Below, one piece after another: positions 26,084 to 34,085 of a DNA stretch of 64,000 bases. The notes below the pieces were generated by a model that was given only the letters and a program-made list of their open reading frames with translations, searched no databases and had not been told where the DNA came from. Origin of the DNA: Nostoc sp. NMS2 (GTDB lineage: Bacteria; Cyanobacteriota; Cyanobacteriia; Cyanobacteriales; Nostocaceae); NCBI RefSeq assembly GCF_017115105.1, contig NZ_JABXKH010000160.1:1-64000 (forward strand), read 5' to 3'. Positions within the stretch are counted from its first letter, which is position 1. Each line of letters begins with the position of its first letter. The position numbers and the translations under genes are program-made.

Positions 26084-26863
26084 ATGCAAAATCTGACCAT
26101 TTCTACTTCAGATATCATTCACAGCCTTAAACTTTCCTGTCAGATCCCTGATGTTGTGGAAGCGATCGCATCCCAAAGCATTATTGTCGAAGCAGCTAAA
26201 GAGGCAGGAATTACAGTCACACCAGAAGAACTACAACAAGAAGGAGATGACTTACGGTTCGCCAAGAAGCTTGTTAGAGCTAAAGACACTTGGACATGGC
26301 TAGAAAAACACCACCTGTCTGTGAATGAGTTTGAAGAATTAGCTTACAACAACATCCTTTCGGGGAAGTTAGCGAATCATTTATTTTCCGCTCAACTCGA
26401 AAAGCACTTTTATGAACGCCAACTAGATTATGTTGCCGCCGTTACTTACGAAGTCATTTTCGAGGATCGCGATTTGGCTTTGGAGCTTTTTTATGCTCTA
26501 GAAGAAGGCGAGGTCAATTTTCCTGAAATTGCTCGTTTATATATCCCAGACCCAGAACTCCGTCGTACTTATGGATATCAAGGACTCAGATACCGCAAAG
26601 ATTTTCGTCCCGAGATTGCAGCAGCTGTATTTGCTGCTGCACCACCAGAAGCTCTCAAACCGATTACGACTCCCAAGGGAGTGCATTTAATTTGGGTAGA
26701 AGAAGTCATTCAACCCCAACTAGATGAGCAGTTGCGCCAAAAAATCATTACAGAATCATTTTCTGATTGGTTAAAGCAACAAATCAACACGATGAATATA
26801 GTCACTCACATAGATTCGGATGCAAATATGCGATCGCAGGAGGAATTGCTAGAACTGGTTTAA
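26084..26863 (+). CDS. PpiC/SurA-like peptidyl-prolyl isomerase of the export cluster
   Basis: A 259-residue protein without signal peptide. The N-terminal half is helical and SurA-like (IASQSIIVEAAKEAGITVTP + EELQQE). The C-terminal half is a parvulin-like rotamase (VNFPEIARLYIPDPELRRTY, GYQGLRYRKDF, ALKPITTPKGVHLIWVEEV). Cyanobacterial peptide-export clusters often contain such a protein, presumably a chaperone for the precursor. ATG at 26084 is preferred over 26048 because GGAGAT lies 8 bp ahead and the extra residues come from an intergenic repeat (CCCATGCCCAAT). It follows the HlyD gene by 93 bp. Confidence 0.8.
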   Translation: MQNLTISTSDIIHSLKLSCQIPDVVEAIASQSIIVEAAKEAGITVTPEELQQEGDDLRFAKKLVRAKDTWTWLEKHHLSVNEFEELAYNNILSGKLANHLFSAQLEKHFYERQLDYVAAVTYEVIFEDRDLALELFYALEEGEVNFPEIARLYIPDPELRRTYGYQGLRYRKDFRPEIAAAVFAAAPPEALKPITTPKGVHLIWVEEVIQPQLDEQLRQKIITESFSDWLKQQINTMNIVTHIDSDANMRSQEELLELV

Positions 26864-27325
26864 GCCGGAGTTTTTCACCCACACTAAATAGTTCATTAAA
26901 TCCAAATGTTTTTGTAGCTAATTGTCTCCCCTGATTTAGGGTAGATGCTCTAGTTTCAGAAATATTAACAACACTGAATTTTTGTGTTTAAAAAATTAAT
27001 ACTTTTGTGTTAGCGGCATTAGTAAATACATTTAATTAAGCGCTAGTTTTGCGTGATTAAAAATTAATATTAATCGCTGTAGTTCTTGCTGGGCAACAAA
27101 AATTTAAATTTTTGCCTAGTTTTTTAGTGCAATTATTTCGACGATAAATTAATACTATTTATGATTATTCTTTGCGGGAAATATATTAGTTTTTTTAATC
27201 AAAAAATCCCCAGAAAAGTATTGACTTTTCCGAGGAATAAACTATAGTAATTACATAGCCAACCGAAACAAGTTGGTTACACCAAAAACGCCCAAAAAAA
27301 GTTACAATCTTAAGGAGAAACTCAA
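26864..27325. other. AT-rich intergenic region upstream of the GG-leader peptide gene
   Basis: No gene. Its last 110 bp contain a promoter-like pair, a CCAAC/GTTGG inverted repeat (about 27260-27280) and the ribosome binding site AAGGAG of the peptide gene. Confidence 0.6.
27221..27248 (+). promoter_or_regulatory. Sigma70-type promoter for the peptide gene at 27326
   Basis: TTGACT (27221-27226), 16 bp, TATAGT (27243-27248). The start of transcription would be near 27255, leaving a leader of about 70 nt with AAGGAG before the ATG. It gives the peptide gene its own promoter, apart from the exporter genes. Confidence 0.5.
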
Positions 27326-27616
27326 ATGATTATTTCAGACCTCAACTACTTGGAAAATACCTCTGAAGAAATTCTTGGTGGTGTCCTCTTTACTGCTACT
27401 AAGGCCGTATTGATCGGAGTTGTCATCAACGAAAGCCTCAACATTTCTAAATCTATAAATTCTAACGTTATCGCTACTGGTAGCGCAGCTACTGCTGAAG
27501 GCCAAGCTAACGCAACCGGTAACGGTACAGTAGCTCAAGTATACAGCTTCACCAATACCGATGCTTATAATGCTTCGGCTAACTCCTTCTCCGTATCTGC
27601 TACCGCAAAACCATAA
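27326..27616 (+). CDS. Double-glycine leader peptide precursor, sequon-rich
   Basis: A 96-residue precursor. The leader MIISDLNYLENTSEEILGG (cut expected after Gly19) is of the type removed by C39 exporters, one of which is encoded 3 kb upstream. The 77-residue product starts VLFTATKAVLIGVV (hydrophobic). It continues with a Gly/Ala/Ser/Thr/Asn-rich part lacking Cys, and holds five N-x-S/T sites: NES, NIS, NAT, NGT and NAS. The gene has its own promoter, ribosome binding site and terminator, and the next gene encodes a GT41 glycosyltransferase. It could be a bacteriocin-like or surface peptide; glycosylation is a hypothesis. Confidence 0.75.
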   Translation: MIISDLNYLENTSEEILGGVLFTATKAVLIGVVINESLNISKSINSNVIATGSAATAEGQANATGNGTVAQVYSFTNTDAYNASANSFSVSATAKP

Positions 27617-27689
27617 TTAAACTCTACTCACAAAGAGTAGCAACTCCTGCAAGTAGAGTTAGGCTCGAAAGCCTATTAGATTCATAAAT

Positions 27690-27727
27690 AGCTGAAGGCT
27701 CTTTGCTCATTTGAGCCTTCAGCTTTT
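27690..27727 (+). terminator. Rho-independent terminator of the peptide gene
   Basis: A perfect 12-bp stem AGCTGAAGGCTC/GAGCCTTCAGCT with an 11-nt loop, followed by TTT, 74 bp after the stop codon of the peptide gene. Confidence 0.75.
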
Positions 27728-27877
27728 ACATAAGCTACATCATTCAATTTCAAATAACTGTTTCCGCAATAAATTTTTACAATATTTAGTACTCAACCTA
27801 TCCTAAAGCTTTGTGCTGTTTGCCCGCCCTGAATCAAAAGATGCTGTGGGCTAACAGTCGTATGATGTCGGGTTAAT

Positions 27878-27969
27878 TAGACATCTCCAAAAAAGAATGT
27901 AGAGACGTAGCACTGCTACGTCTCTACAAGGGTTCTGGATAACGCATATTTAATTTCTGGAGATGTCTA
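27878..27969. mobile_element. MITE (family D), 92 bp, with 5-bp TTAAT duplication
   Basis: Ends TAGACATCTCCA and TGGAGATGTCTA, flanked by TTAAT at 27873-27877 and 27970-27974. The centre is a palindrome, GTAGAGACGTAGCA then C then its complement. Related GTAGAGAC...GTCTCTAC palindromes occur near 51402-51428 and 52070-52095. Confidence 0.8.
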
Positions 27970-28052
27970 TTAATTGTGATGGCAAATACTAGGAACGCAG
28001 ATATAGGAACAAGGAAATATATTCAACAAAGTATTTTTATATACATTAAGTT

Positions 28053-31000
28053 ATGAACACAGTTATTGAGGCTCTCCAACTCGCGGTTCAACATCATCGA
28101 GCGCAGCGCTTTACCCAAGCAGAAGAGGTTTATCATCAAATTATAGAGGTAAGTCCCAATCAGCTAGAGGCATTATATGGGTTAGGGGTGCTGGCGCAGG
28201 AACGAGGAGAATATCAAAATGCAGAACAATTTTTCTTAACAGCTTTGCAATTACAGCCAGAAGCAGAAGCAGGAGCAATACACAATAGCTTGGGGTTTAC
28301 TCTGCAACAACAGGGTAAATTGGATAAAGCGATCGCTTGTTATCAAAAAGCATTGGAAACTCTACCCGATTCCATTGAAGTGCAAGCCAATCTAGGTAAT
28401 GTTCTCCACATTCAAGGAAAGCTGTCACCAGATGAGCAAATCTACTATGCAGACTTAAATCAGCAGTTTGGTCTAGGTAGGCAACAGGCAGGAGATTTGA
28501 AGATTGCAGAGTTATATTATCGGCAGGCTATTGCATTACAGCCAGACTTGGTACAGGCTCATAATAATTTAGGAGAGGTTCTCCAACAACAAAGGCGATT
28601 AAATGATGCTCTGAAGTCTTATCGAAAAGCAATAAAAATTAAACCAGACTATCCTTATGCCTATCACAACTTAGGTCATATTTTACAGCAAACAGGCAAC
28701 CGGGAAGAAGCAGTAGAAGCTTACAAAAAAGCCTTAGCGATTAAACCTGATTTGGCAATTACCCATAACAATTTGGCAAATACTCTCAACTCACTAAATA
28801 GGTTTGATGCCGCTATAGAATCTTATAAGCAAGCTATTAAAATTCGACCTGATGTTGATTATATCTATTACAACTTAGGAGCGCTACTTAGAGATCGCAG
28901 CAAAATAGAAGAAGCAGTACAGACATTTGAACAAGCCGTCAAAGTTACGCCAAACTATAATCCGGCTAAATTTGGTATTTGTATCAGCCAACTGCCAATC
29001 ATCTATTCTAGTGTTGATGAAATTGAATTCAGACGAAATCAATATCAACAGCATTTACAAAATTTAGCCCAGAGTTATCAATTAACTAATCAGGAAGAAC
29101 GGGCAAAAGCATCTGATGCTGTTGGGTCATTACAGCCTTTTTACTTGACATATCAAGGTTTAAATGACCGCAATTTACAGCAGACTTATGGGGAAATGAT
29201 TTACCAGATTATGTCGAGTCGCTATCCCCAAGATTGTGAGCCGCTTATTCTACCCAATTTAGATAAAAATCAAAAGGTTCGGATTGGTATCGTCTCTGGA
29301 TTTTTCTGTAATCACTCTAATTGGAAAATCCCTATTAAGGGTTGGGTAGAAAATCTAGATCGAAATGAGTTTGAACTGTTTGGTTATTATACTGCGGTCA
29401 AAAAAGATTATTCCACAATTAGCGCTAATAAGGTTTTTGATAAGTTTGTTCAAGGTGTTCGTTCAATCGAGCAATGGCGCGAGGCAATAAAAGAAGATAA
29501 ATTACACATTCTGATTTTCCCAGAATTTGGAATGGACTCAATGACAATCAAACTGGGTTGTCTCAGATTAGCGCCAATTCAAATGACCTCTTGGGGACAC
29601 CCTGATACTAGTGGACTACCGACTATTGACTATTACTTGAGCAGTGACTTAATGGAACCGGAAAATGCTCAAGAACACTATACAGAAAAATTAGTTAGAT
29701 TACCAAATCTATCTATTTATTATACACCTTTAGAAATTCAGCCACAGGAGCTTAAGAAAGCAGATATTGGTTTAAAAGAAGATGAAATTTTCTTTTGGTG
29801 TTGCCAGTCATTATATAAATATTTGCCTAATCATGATGATGTTTTTCCCCTAATAGCTAAAGAATTAGGCAATTCTAAATTTGTATTTATTAAACACGAA
29901 ATTGAAGATATTACAGAAGTATTTCGCCAGCGCTTAAACCATGCTTTTGCAGCATTAGGCTTGGATTATGAAAATCACTGTTTATTTTTATCTTCCATGA
30001 ATGAGAGTAAATTTGCTGGGACTACAGCCTTAGCAGATGTCTTCTTGGATAGTATTGGTTGGTCTGGATGTAACTCTACCCTCGAATCTATTGCCCATAA
30101 TATTCCCGTTGTCACCTTGCCAGGAGAACTAATGCGGGGACGGCATTCTTTGGCAATTTTAAAGATGATGGGTATAGAAGAGACCATCGCCTCAAGAAAA
30201 GGAGAATATATCCAAATCGCCATCCGGCTAGGGAAAGATGCTGCATATCGTCAATATATCTCCCGGCAAGTTGCAGAAAATAAACATAAATTATATGGTG
30301 ATTTAAAACCAGTTAGAGCGCTGGAAGATTTTATTTTGCAATTGGTTAATAAACCAAGGCAATTTGACGCTAAAGATGTTGCTGAACTCTTTCAACTTGC
30401 AGTTCAATCTCATCGAACTAATCGCCTAGATGAAGCTGAACAGCTATATCGTCAGGTAATAGAAAAACAATCAGACTATTCAGAAGCATTATATGGGTTA
30501 GGGATGTTGGCACAGCAGAAAGGTGCCTTGGTAGAGGCAGAGAAATTTTTGAGTGCAGCTTCGGAATTTCAGCCTAATGTTGTGAAAATTTGGTTTAGTT
30601 TAGGTAATTTGCGTCAAGCCCAAGGACAATTATCAGAGGCTGAGTTAGCTTATCAAAAAGCGATTACTTTGCGACCAGATGCCGCGACAATTTACAACAA
30701 TTTGGGCTACACCTTACAGCAACAAGGTAAGTGGGAAGAAGCGATCGCATCTTATCAAAAAGCTTTGGCATTTCAGCCCAACTGCATAGAAGCAGAAGTC
30801 AATTTAGGGAATGTGCTTTTTGCCCAAGGCAAGCTATCAACAGAGAAACAAGCCTACTATGGTGAATTAAATTATCGGCTCGGCATGGGCCGCAAACAAG
30901 TAGCCGATTGGAAAAGTGCTGGTATTTACTATCAAACTGCGATCGCCCAAAAGCCTGATTTAGTAGAGGCTCATTATAACTTGGGTGTGGTACTGCAAGA

Positions 31001-31151
31001 ACAAGGAGAGATAGAAGCAGCGATCGCTTGTTATCAAAAAACTTTGGAGTTGAATCTCCAACACCAACAAGCCAACATGAACTTATCACAAATCTACCAC
31101 ACCCAGCCCAAAGAAATTGCACAGCTTGACTCACTCAAGATTTGTAGTTAA
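28053..31151 (+). CDS. TPR - GT41 (SPINDLY/OGT/NGT-like) glycosyltransferase - TPR
   Basis: A 1,032-residue cytoplasmic-type protein without signal peptide. TPRs fill residues 1-310. A GT41 catalytic region runs from about 408 to 765: RIGIVSGFFCNHSNW with His421, where OGT has its active-site His; QMTSWGHPDTSGLPTIDYYL; SLYKYLP with Lys589; and VFLDSIGWSGCNSTLESIAH followed by IPVVTLPG. More TPRs occupy 775-1015. GT41 enzymes attach GlcNAc, fucose or hexose to Ser/Thr, or hexose to Asn in N-x-S/T. Its place directly after the sequon-rich GG-leader peptide and before RTX proteins makes these candidate acceptors. The two TPR blocks resemble those of the glycosyltransferases at 38913 and 41006. 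Confidence 0.88.
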   Translation: MNTVIEALQLAVQHHRAQRFTQAEEVYHQIIEVSPNQLEALYGLGVLAQERGEYQNAEQFFLTALQLQPEAEAGAIHNSLGFTLQQQGKLDKAIACYQKALETLPDSIEVQANLGNVLHIQGKLSPDEQIYYADLNQQFGLGRQQAGDLKIAELYYRQAIALQPDLVQAHNNLGEVLQQQRRLNDALKSYRKAIKIKPDYPYAYHNLGHILQQTGNREEAVEAYKKALAIKPDLAITHNNLANTLNSLNRFDAAIESYKQAIKIRPDVDYIYYNLGALLRDRSKIEEAVQTFEQAVKVTPNYNPAKFGICISQLPIIYSSVDEIEFRRNQYQQHLQNLAQSYQLTNQEERAKASDAVGSLQPFYLTYQGLNDRNLQQTYGEMIYQIMSSRYPQDCEPLILPNLDKNQKVRIGIVSGFFCNHSNWKIPIKGWVENLDRNEFELFGYYTAVKKDYSTISANKVFDKFVQGVRSIEQWREAIKEDKLHILIFPEFGMDSMTIKLGCLRLAPIQMTSWGHPDTSGLPTIDYYLSSDLMEPENAQEHYTEKLVRLPNLSIYYTPLEIQPQELKKADIGLKEDEIFFWCCQSLYKYLPNHDDVFPLIAKELGNSKFVFIKHEIEDITEVFRQRLNHAFAALGLDYENHCLFLSSMNESKFAGTTALADVFLDSIGWSGCNSTLESIAHNIPVVTLPGELMRGRHSLAILKMMGIEETIASRKGEYIQIAIRLGKDAAYRQYISRQVAENKHKLYGDLKPVRALEDFILQLVNKPRQFDAKDVAELFQLAVQSHRTNRLDEAEQLYRQVIEKQSDYSEALYGLGMLAQQKGALVEAEKFLSAASEFQPNVVKIWFSLGNLRQAQGQLSEAELAYQKAITLRPDAATIYNNLGYTLQQQGKWEEAIASYQKALAFQPNCIEAEVNLGNVLFAQGKLSTEKQAYYGELNYRLGMGRKQVADWKSAGIYYQTAIAQKPDLVEAHYNLGVVLQEQGEIEAAIACYQKTLELNLQHQQANMNLSQIYHTQPKEIAQLDSLKICS

Positions 31152-31217
31152 ACGGGTAGTCTTACCTGATGGCAAAACCATATCAATCTAAATCGTAAAA
31201 TTAAGGAGATAAAGTTT

Positions 31218-32339
31218 ATGGCTTTAAAACGAGGAACTAGCAGTAATGACTTAATTCAAGGGACTGCTGTAACAGACCAGCTATTTGGAAGTTTTGGTAA
31301 CGATACTCTATTTGGATTAGGGGGAGATGATTTAGTTCAAGGCGACCAGGGTAGAGATTTTTTAGATGGTGGCGATGGTAACGATCGCCTCTTTGGGGGA
31401 GACGACAATGATACACTCTTGGGTGGCCTCGGCAATGACCTACTCGATGGTGGTTCAGGTAACGACAGACTAGATGGTGGTGATGGCGATGACGTTATTC
31501 AAGGTGGCCAGGGTGATGATACCATTCTGGGCGGAAGCGGTAATGACCGCCTCCTGGGAGTCAGTGGCAGTAATCGCATTGAGGGGGGAACTGGCAACGA
31601 CTTCATCCAAGGGGCAAGTGGTAGTAGCTTCACAGGTGGAGGTGTAGATACACTTTTTGGAGGTGACGGCGACGATCAGATATTCGGGCTAAGTCAAAAT
31701 GATTCCCTCTACGGAGAAGCTGGCAATGACAGCCTAAGTGGTGATGGTGGAGACGATCGGCTAGAAGGCGGCAATGGCAACGACAATCTTGATGGCGGTG
31801 TCGGAAATGACTTTGTGTTCGGCGATCTCGGACAAGATACAGTAAATGGCAACAGCGGTAATGACATCCTCGAAGGAGGTGGCAATGATGATACCCTCCT
31901 TGGTGCTTCAGGGAATGATGTCCTCGTAGGTATCGGTCGTGGTAGCCAAGACGTTTTTGGAGGAATAGCACCAGGGTTTGGGGAAACCGATCTCTTAACC
32001 GGTGGGGCTGGGGCAGACCTATTTGTACTCGGAGGTAATGGACAATACTACTACCTCGGCGGTTCTACTCAAGATCAAGGCTTGAGCCTGTTTGATGCGG
32101 CTGTGATTGGTGTGGAGAACAACGGGGCGCTGCAACGCGACTTCGATCAGACGGTTGATCGCATCCAGTTACAAGACGGGATTGGATATCAGCTAATCGA
32201 AGCGGATGTTTTCGGGAGTGGGGTAAGTGATACCATAATTGCTGCTGATCTTACTTCGTCTAACTTGGGTCTAGACATCGTAGGGGTAGTGATTGGAGCA
32301 ACAGCAGCAGAAGTCGCGTCTAGTATACAGATTGTTTAA
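31218..32339 (+). CDS. RTX (hemolysin-type) calcium-binding protein
   Basis: A 373-residue protein made mostly of nonapeptide GGxGxDxLx repeats (GGDGNDRLFGGDDNDTLLGG and so on, from about residue 10 to 245). These fold into a calcium-filled parallel beta-roll after secretion. The C-terminal 120 residues (GADLFVLGGNGQYYYLG...) resemble the tail after RTX blocks, which normally carries the type 1 secretion signal. No N-terminal signal or GG leader is present. AAGGAG precedes the ATG. The stop codon TAA is also the left flank of a 44-bp MITE, so the last codons may have been changed by that insertion. Confidence 0.88.
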   Translation: MALKRGTSSNDLIQGTAVTDQLFGSFGNDTLFGLGGDDLVQGDQGRDFLDGGDGNDRLFGGDDNDTLLGGLGNDLLDGGSGNDRLDGGDGDDVIQGGQGDDTILGGSGNDRLLGVSGSNRIEGGTGNDFIQGASGSSFTGGGVDTLFGGDGDDQIFGLSQNDSLYGEAGNDSLSGDGGDDRLEGGNGNDNLDGGVGNDFVFGDLGQDTVNGNSGNDILEGGGNDDTLLGASGNDVLVGIGRGSQDVFGGIAPGFGETDLLTGGAGADLFVLGGNGQYYYLGGSTQDQGLSLFDAAVIGVENNGALQRDFDQTVDRIQLQDGIGYQLIEADVFGSGVSDTIIAADLTSSNLGLDIVGVVIGATAAEVASSIQIV

Positions 32340-32383
32340 GAGGTTGTTTGAAAAGTCATAAAGAATACTTTTCACGCATCCTC
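32340..32383. mobile_element. MITE (family A) copy 3, 44-bp internal-deletion form
   Basis: Reduced to its ends: GAGGTTGTTTGAAAAGTC and ACTTTTCACGCATCCTC, with 9 bp between, flanked by TAA at 32337-32339 and 32384-32386. The left TAA is the stop codon of the preceding RTX gene. Confidence 0.75.
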
Positions 32384-32520
32384 TAATTAATTTTGATTAT
32401 TTGCTTTGCGATCAAAACCCTGTAGGGGCGCGTAGCCCAGCCCAGCCGAATTTCGTATCTCTATAACCCTTCACAACTAATCGGAATTTCGGAAAAATTT
32501 TATCTTAGAGGAACTGAAAC

Positions 32521-32805
32521 ATGTCAGAAAACAAAAAATACAACCATCAGATGGAAATCAATGACCTTATTGATGATGCCATTGTCAATGCAATAACACG
32601 CAGAGAATTAGTAGAAACTTTGTCTGACGACGAAGCGGCAGGAGTTACAGGTGGTCTGACTGCGGAAACAACAAAAGTTGCACTGAGCATTAAGCCGGAT
32701 GTTATCATCGCAGGTTTTAAGCCAATTCAGCCGATTAAGCCAATTTGTCCACCACTGATAGTTGGGCTAATTGCACTACCAAATGACGCTAAACTTACCA
32801 GCTAG
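32521..32805 (+). CDS. GG-leader peptide precursor of the RiPP cassette
   Basis: A 94-residue peptide. The leader is acidic and helical (INDLIDDAIVNAITRRELVE then TLSDDEAAGVTGG, Gly-Gly at 44-45). The 49-residue core is LTAETTKVALSIKPDVIIAG + FKPIQPIKPICPPLIVGLIA + LPNDAKLTS, with a proline-rich KPIQPIKPICPP stretch and a single Cys. The leader end LSDDEAAGVTGG-LT parallels LSEEELVGAFGG-LT in the precursor at 33469, so both could be handled by the same exporter. AGAGGA precedes the ATG. The core lacks x-Tyr-Gly motifs. Its modification, if any, is unknown. Confidence 0.65.
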   Translation: MSENKKYNHQMEINDLIDDAIVNAITRRELVETLSDDEAAGVTGGLTAETTKVALSIKPDVIIAGFKPIQPIKPICPPLIVGLIALPNDAKLTS

Positions 32806-32848
32806 TCTTCAAGTATTAAAGAATATTCTTTCGGTGGAGGGCCCATTA

Positions 32849-33298
32849 ATGAAAGACATAACCCCTGTTCAGACCACCCTTTGCCCTAGTGCTAGACCCG
32901 AATCTGTGGATGCTGTTGTCTTCGGCGTAGTTGGTGGAACGGTAGCAGCACCTCGGATAGCTTATCTTAAACAACCTCTGCCCATCACAGATGAACTGGT
33001 AGCAAAAGCTAGTCCAGTTACACCTGCCGAAATTTTTCGCATAGCTGCATCTTGTGCGGAATCGGGTTGTCAGCATTTTGATGGCAAAGACTGTCGTCTA
33101 GCAATGGGAATTGTTGAGAAATTGCCCGCAATAGTAGAGCAACTACCAGCTTGTTCTATCCGCCGAGATTGTCGCTGGTGGCAGCAAGAAGGCAAGGCAG
33201 CTTGTATGCGATGTCCGCAAATCATCACAGATAACTATTCTTCATCTGAGCAGTTGCGTCAAGCAGCAGAGCCTTCTAGTACAACACGGCGTAAATAA
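32849..33298 (+). CDS. Cys-rich protein, possible Fe-S partner of the radical SAM enzyme
   Basis: A 149-residue protein with eight cysteines at 12, 69, 74, 82, 102, 108, 119 and 122. The last seven form C-x4-C-x7-C-x19-C-x5-C-x10-C-x2-C in segments SCAESGCQHFDGKDCRLAMG, ACSIRRDCRWWQ and ACMRCPQI. The spacing is compatible with metal or Fe-S binding, but no named ferredoxin pattern fits. ATG at 32849 follows GGAGG; an earlier in-frame ATG at 32771 lies inside the precursor gene. It sits between two precursor genes and 0.8 kb ahead of a radical SAM gene, so electron donation or peptide modification are possible roles. Confidence 0.6.
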   Translation: MKDITPVQTTLCPSARPESVDAVVFGVVGGTVAAPRIAYLKQPLPITDELVAKASPVTPAEIFRIAASCAESGCQHFDGKDCRLAMGIVEKLPAIVEQLPACSIRRDCRWWQQEGKAACMRCPQIITDNYSSSEQLRQAAEPSSTTRRK

Positions 33299-33337
33299 GC
33301 CACCCATTTGGAATGTCTAAAACCCTTGCAAATAGGT

Positions 33338-33372
33338 AATTACGAATTACGAATTACGAATTACGAATTACG
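33338..33372. repeat. Heptameric short tandem repeat (AATTACG)5
   Basis: Five AATTACG units, the reverse complement of the TAATTCG heptamer family, filling most of the gap between the Cys-rich gene and the spliceotide-like precursor gene. Confidence 0.9.
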
Positions 33373-33468
33373 CCTTGCGGTACTAGATATTTGCAGACTT
33401 GAGATATTTCTGTAAATATTGGTTGATTTTTACACCCCAAAACTGATAATAAAGGAGACAGTAAAAAT

Positions 33469-33918
33469 ATGTCCTTATCAATTTTTGAGAAAGTTAAAGA
33501 GTTTGTCATCAGACTCGTCAAAGACGAAGCTTTTCTGACTCAATTAATGAGTGATAAAATCGACGACGCGATCAAAGTCATGGAAGAAGGTGGCTATGAT
33601 TTTTCTCAAGAAGAATTTGAAACAGCCTCGATTAAAATATTAGAATTAAAAGAATTAGGTCAGTTTGACGACCTAAGTGAAGAAGAATTGGTAGGAGCCT
33701 TTGGTGGGCTTACAAGCACCAATAATCGAGTCATTCAACCCCTATATGGTGTTGTACTTCCACCTCCTGAAGAATGGGAAAAACCACCAATTATTAAATG
33801 GATTCCTAGACCACGGCCCAAGCCATGGCCGCAACCACAACCCCTGTATGGTGTCATAGCAATCGATCCGCCTGTACAAGCGTCATACGGGGTAGTCGTA
33901 CCGACAGAAATACATTGA
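33469..33918 (+). CDS. Nif11-leader spliceotide-type precursor with three x-Y-G motifs
   Basis: A 149-residue RiPP precursor. Residues 1-80 form a Nif11-like leader (SIFEKVKEFVIRLVKDEAFL, then MEEGGYDFSQEEFETA) ending LSEEELVGAFGG. The 69-residue core has three related motifs: LYGVV at 92-96, LYGVI at 126-130 and SYGVV at 139-143. They are separated by Pro/Trp/Arg-rich spacers (PPPEEWEKPPIIKW). In the Pleurocapsa Plp system, a radical SAM splicease excises the tyrosine-derived tyramine unit from x-Y-G and leaves an alpha-keto-beta-amino acid. Here the radical SAM gene follows at 34086. AAAGGAG lies ahead of the ATG. The GG site suits the C39 exporter at 21208. Confidence 0.8.
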   Translation: MSLSIFEKVKEFVIRLVKDEAFLTQLMSDKIDDAIKVMEEGGYDFSQEEFETASIKILELKELGQFDDLSEEELVGAFGGLTSTNNRVIQPLYGVVLPPPEEWEKPPIIKWIPRPRPKPWPQPQPLYGVIAIDPPVQASYGVVVPTEIH

Positions 33919-34085
33919 AGAAGAATTCAGGAGTCAGAATGTCTCTCTCCTAAAAGGAAGAGAGAAATAGAAGAGAGGTTTTCCAGATACCGTGAAAAGT
34001 CAGATAAAAGACCGCCAACTGAGTATTTCTCCTCATTCACTACTGAGTAAAATCAACTTCTAAAACCGAGATTGAGAATTAAGCT

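Noticed and set aside
31630..31971. Minus-strand ORF in the RTX gene
   Set aside because: Shadow of the glycine/aspartate repeats (gives HHC/H-rich nonsense).
32771..32848. Upstream start for the Cys-rich protein
   Set aside because: Lies inside the preceding precursor gene, whereas ATG at 32849 has GGAGG ahead of it.
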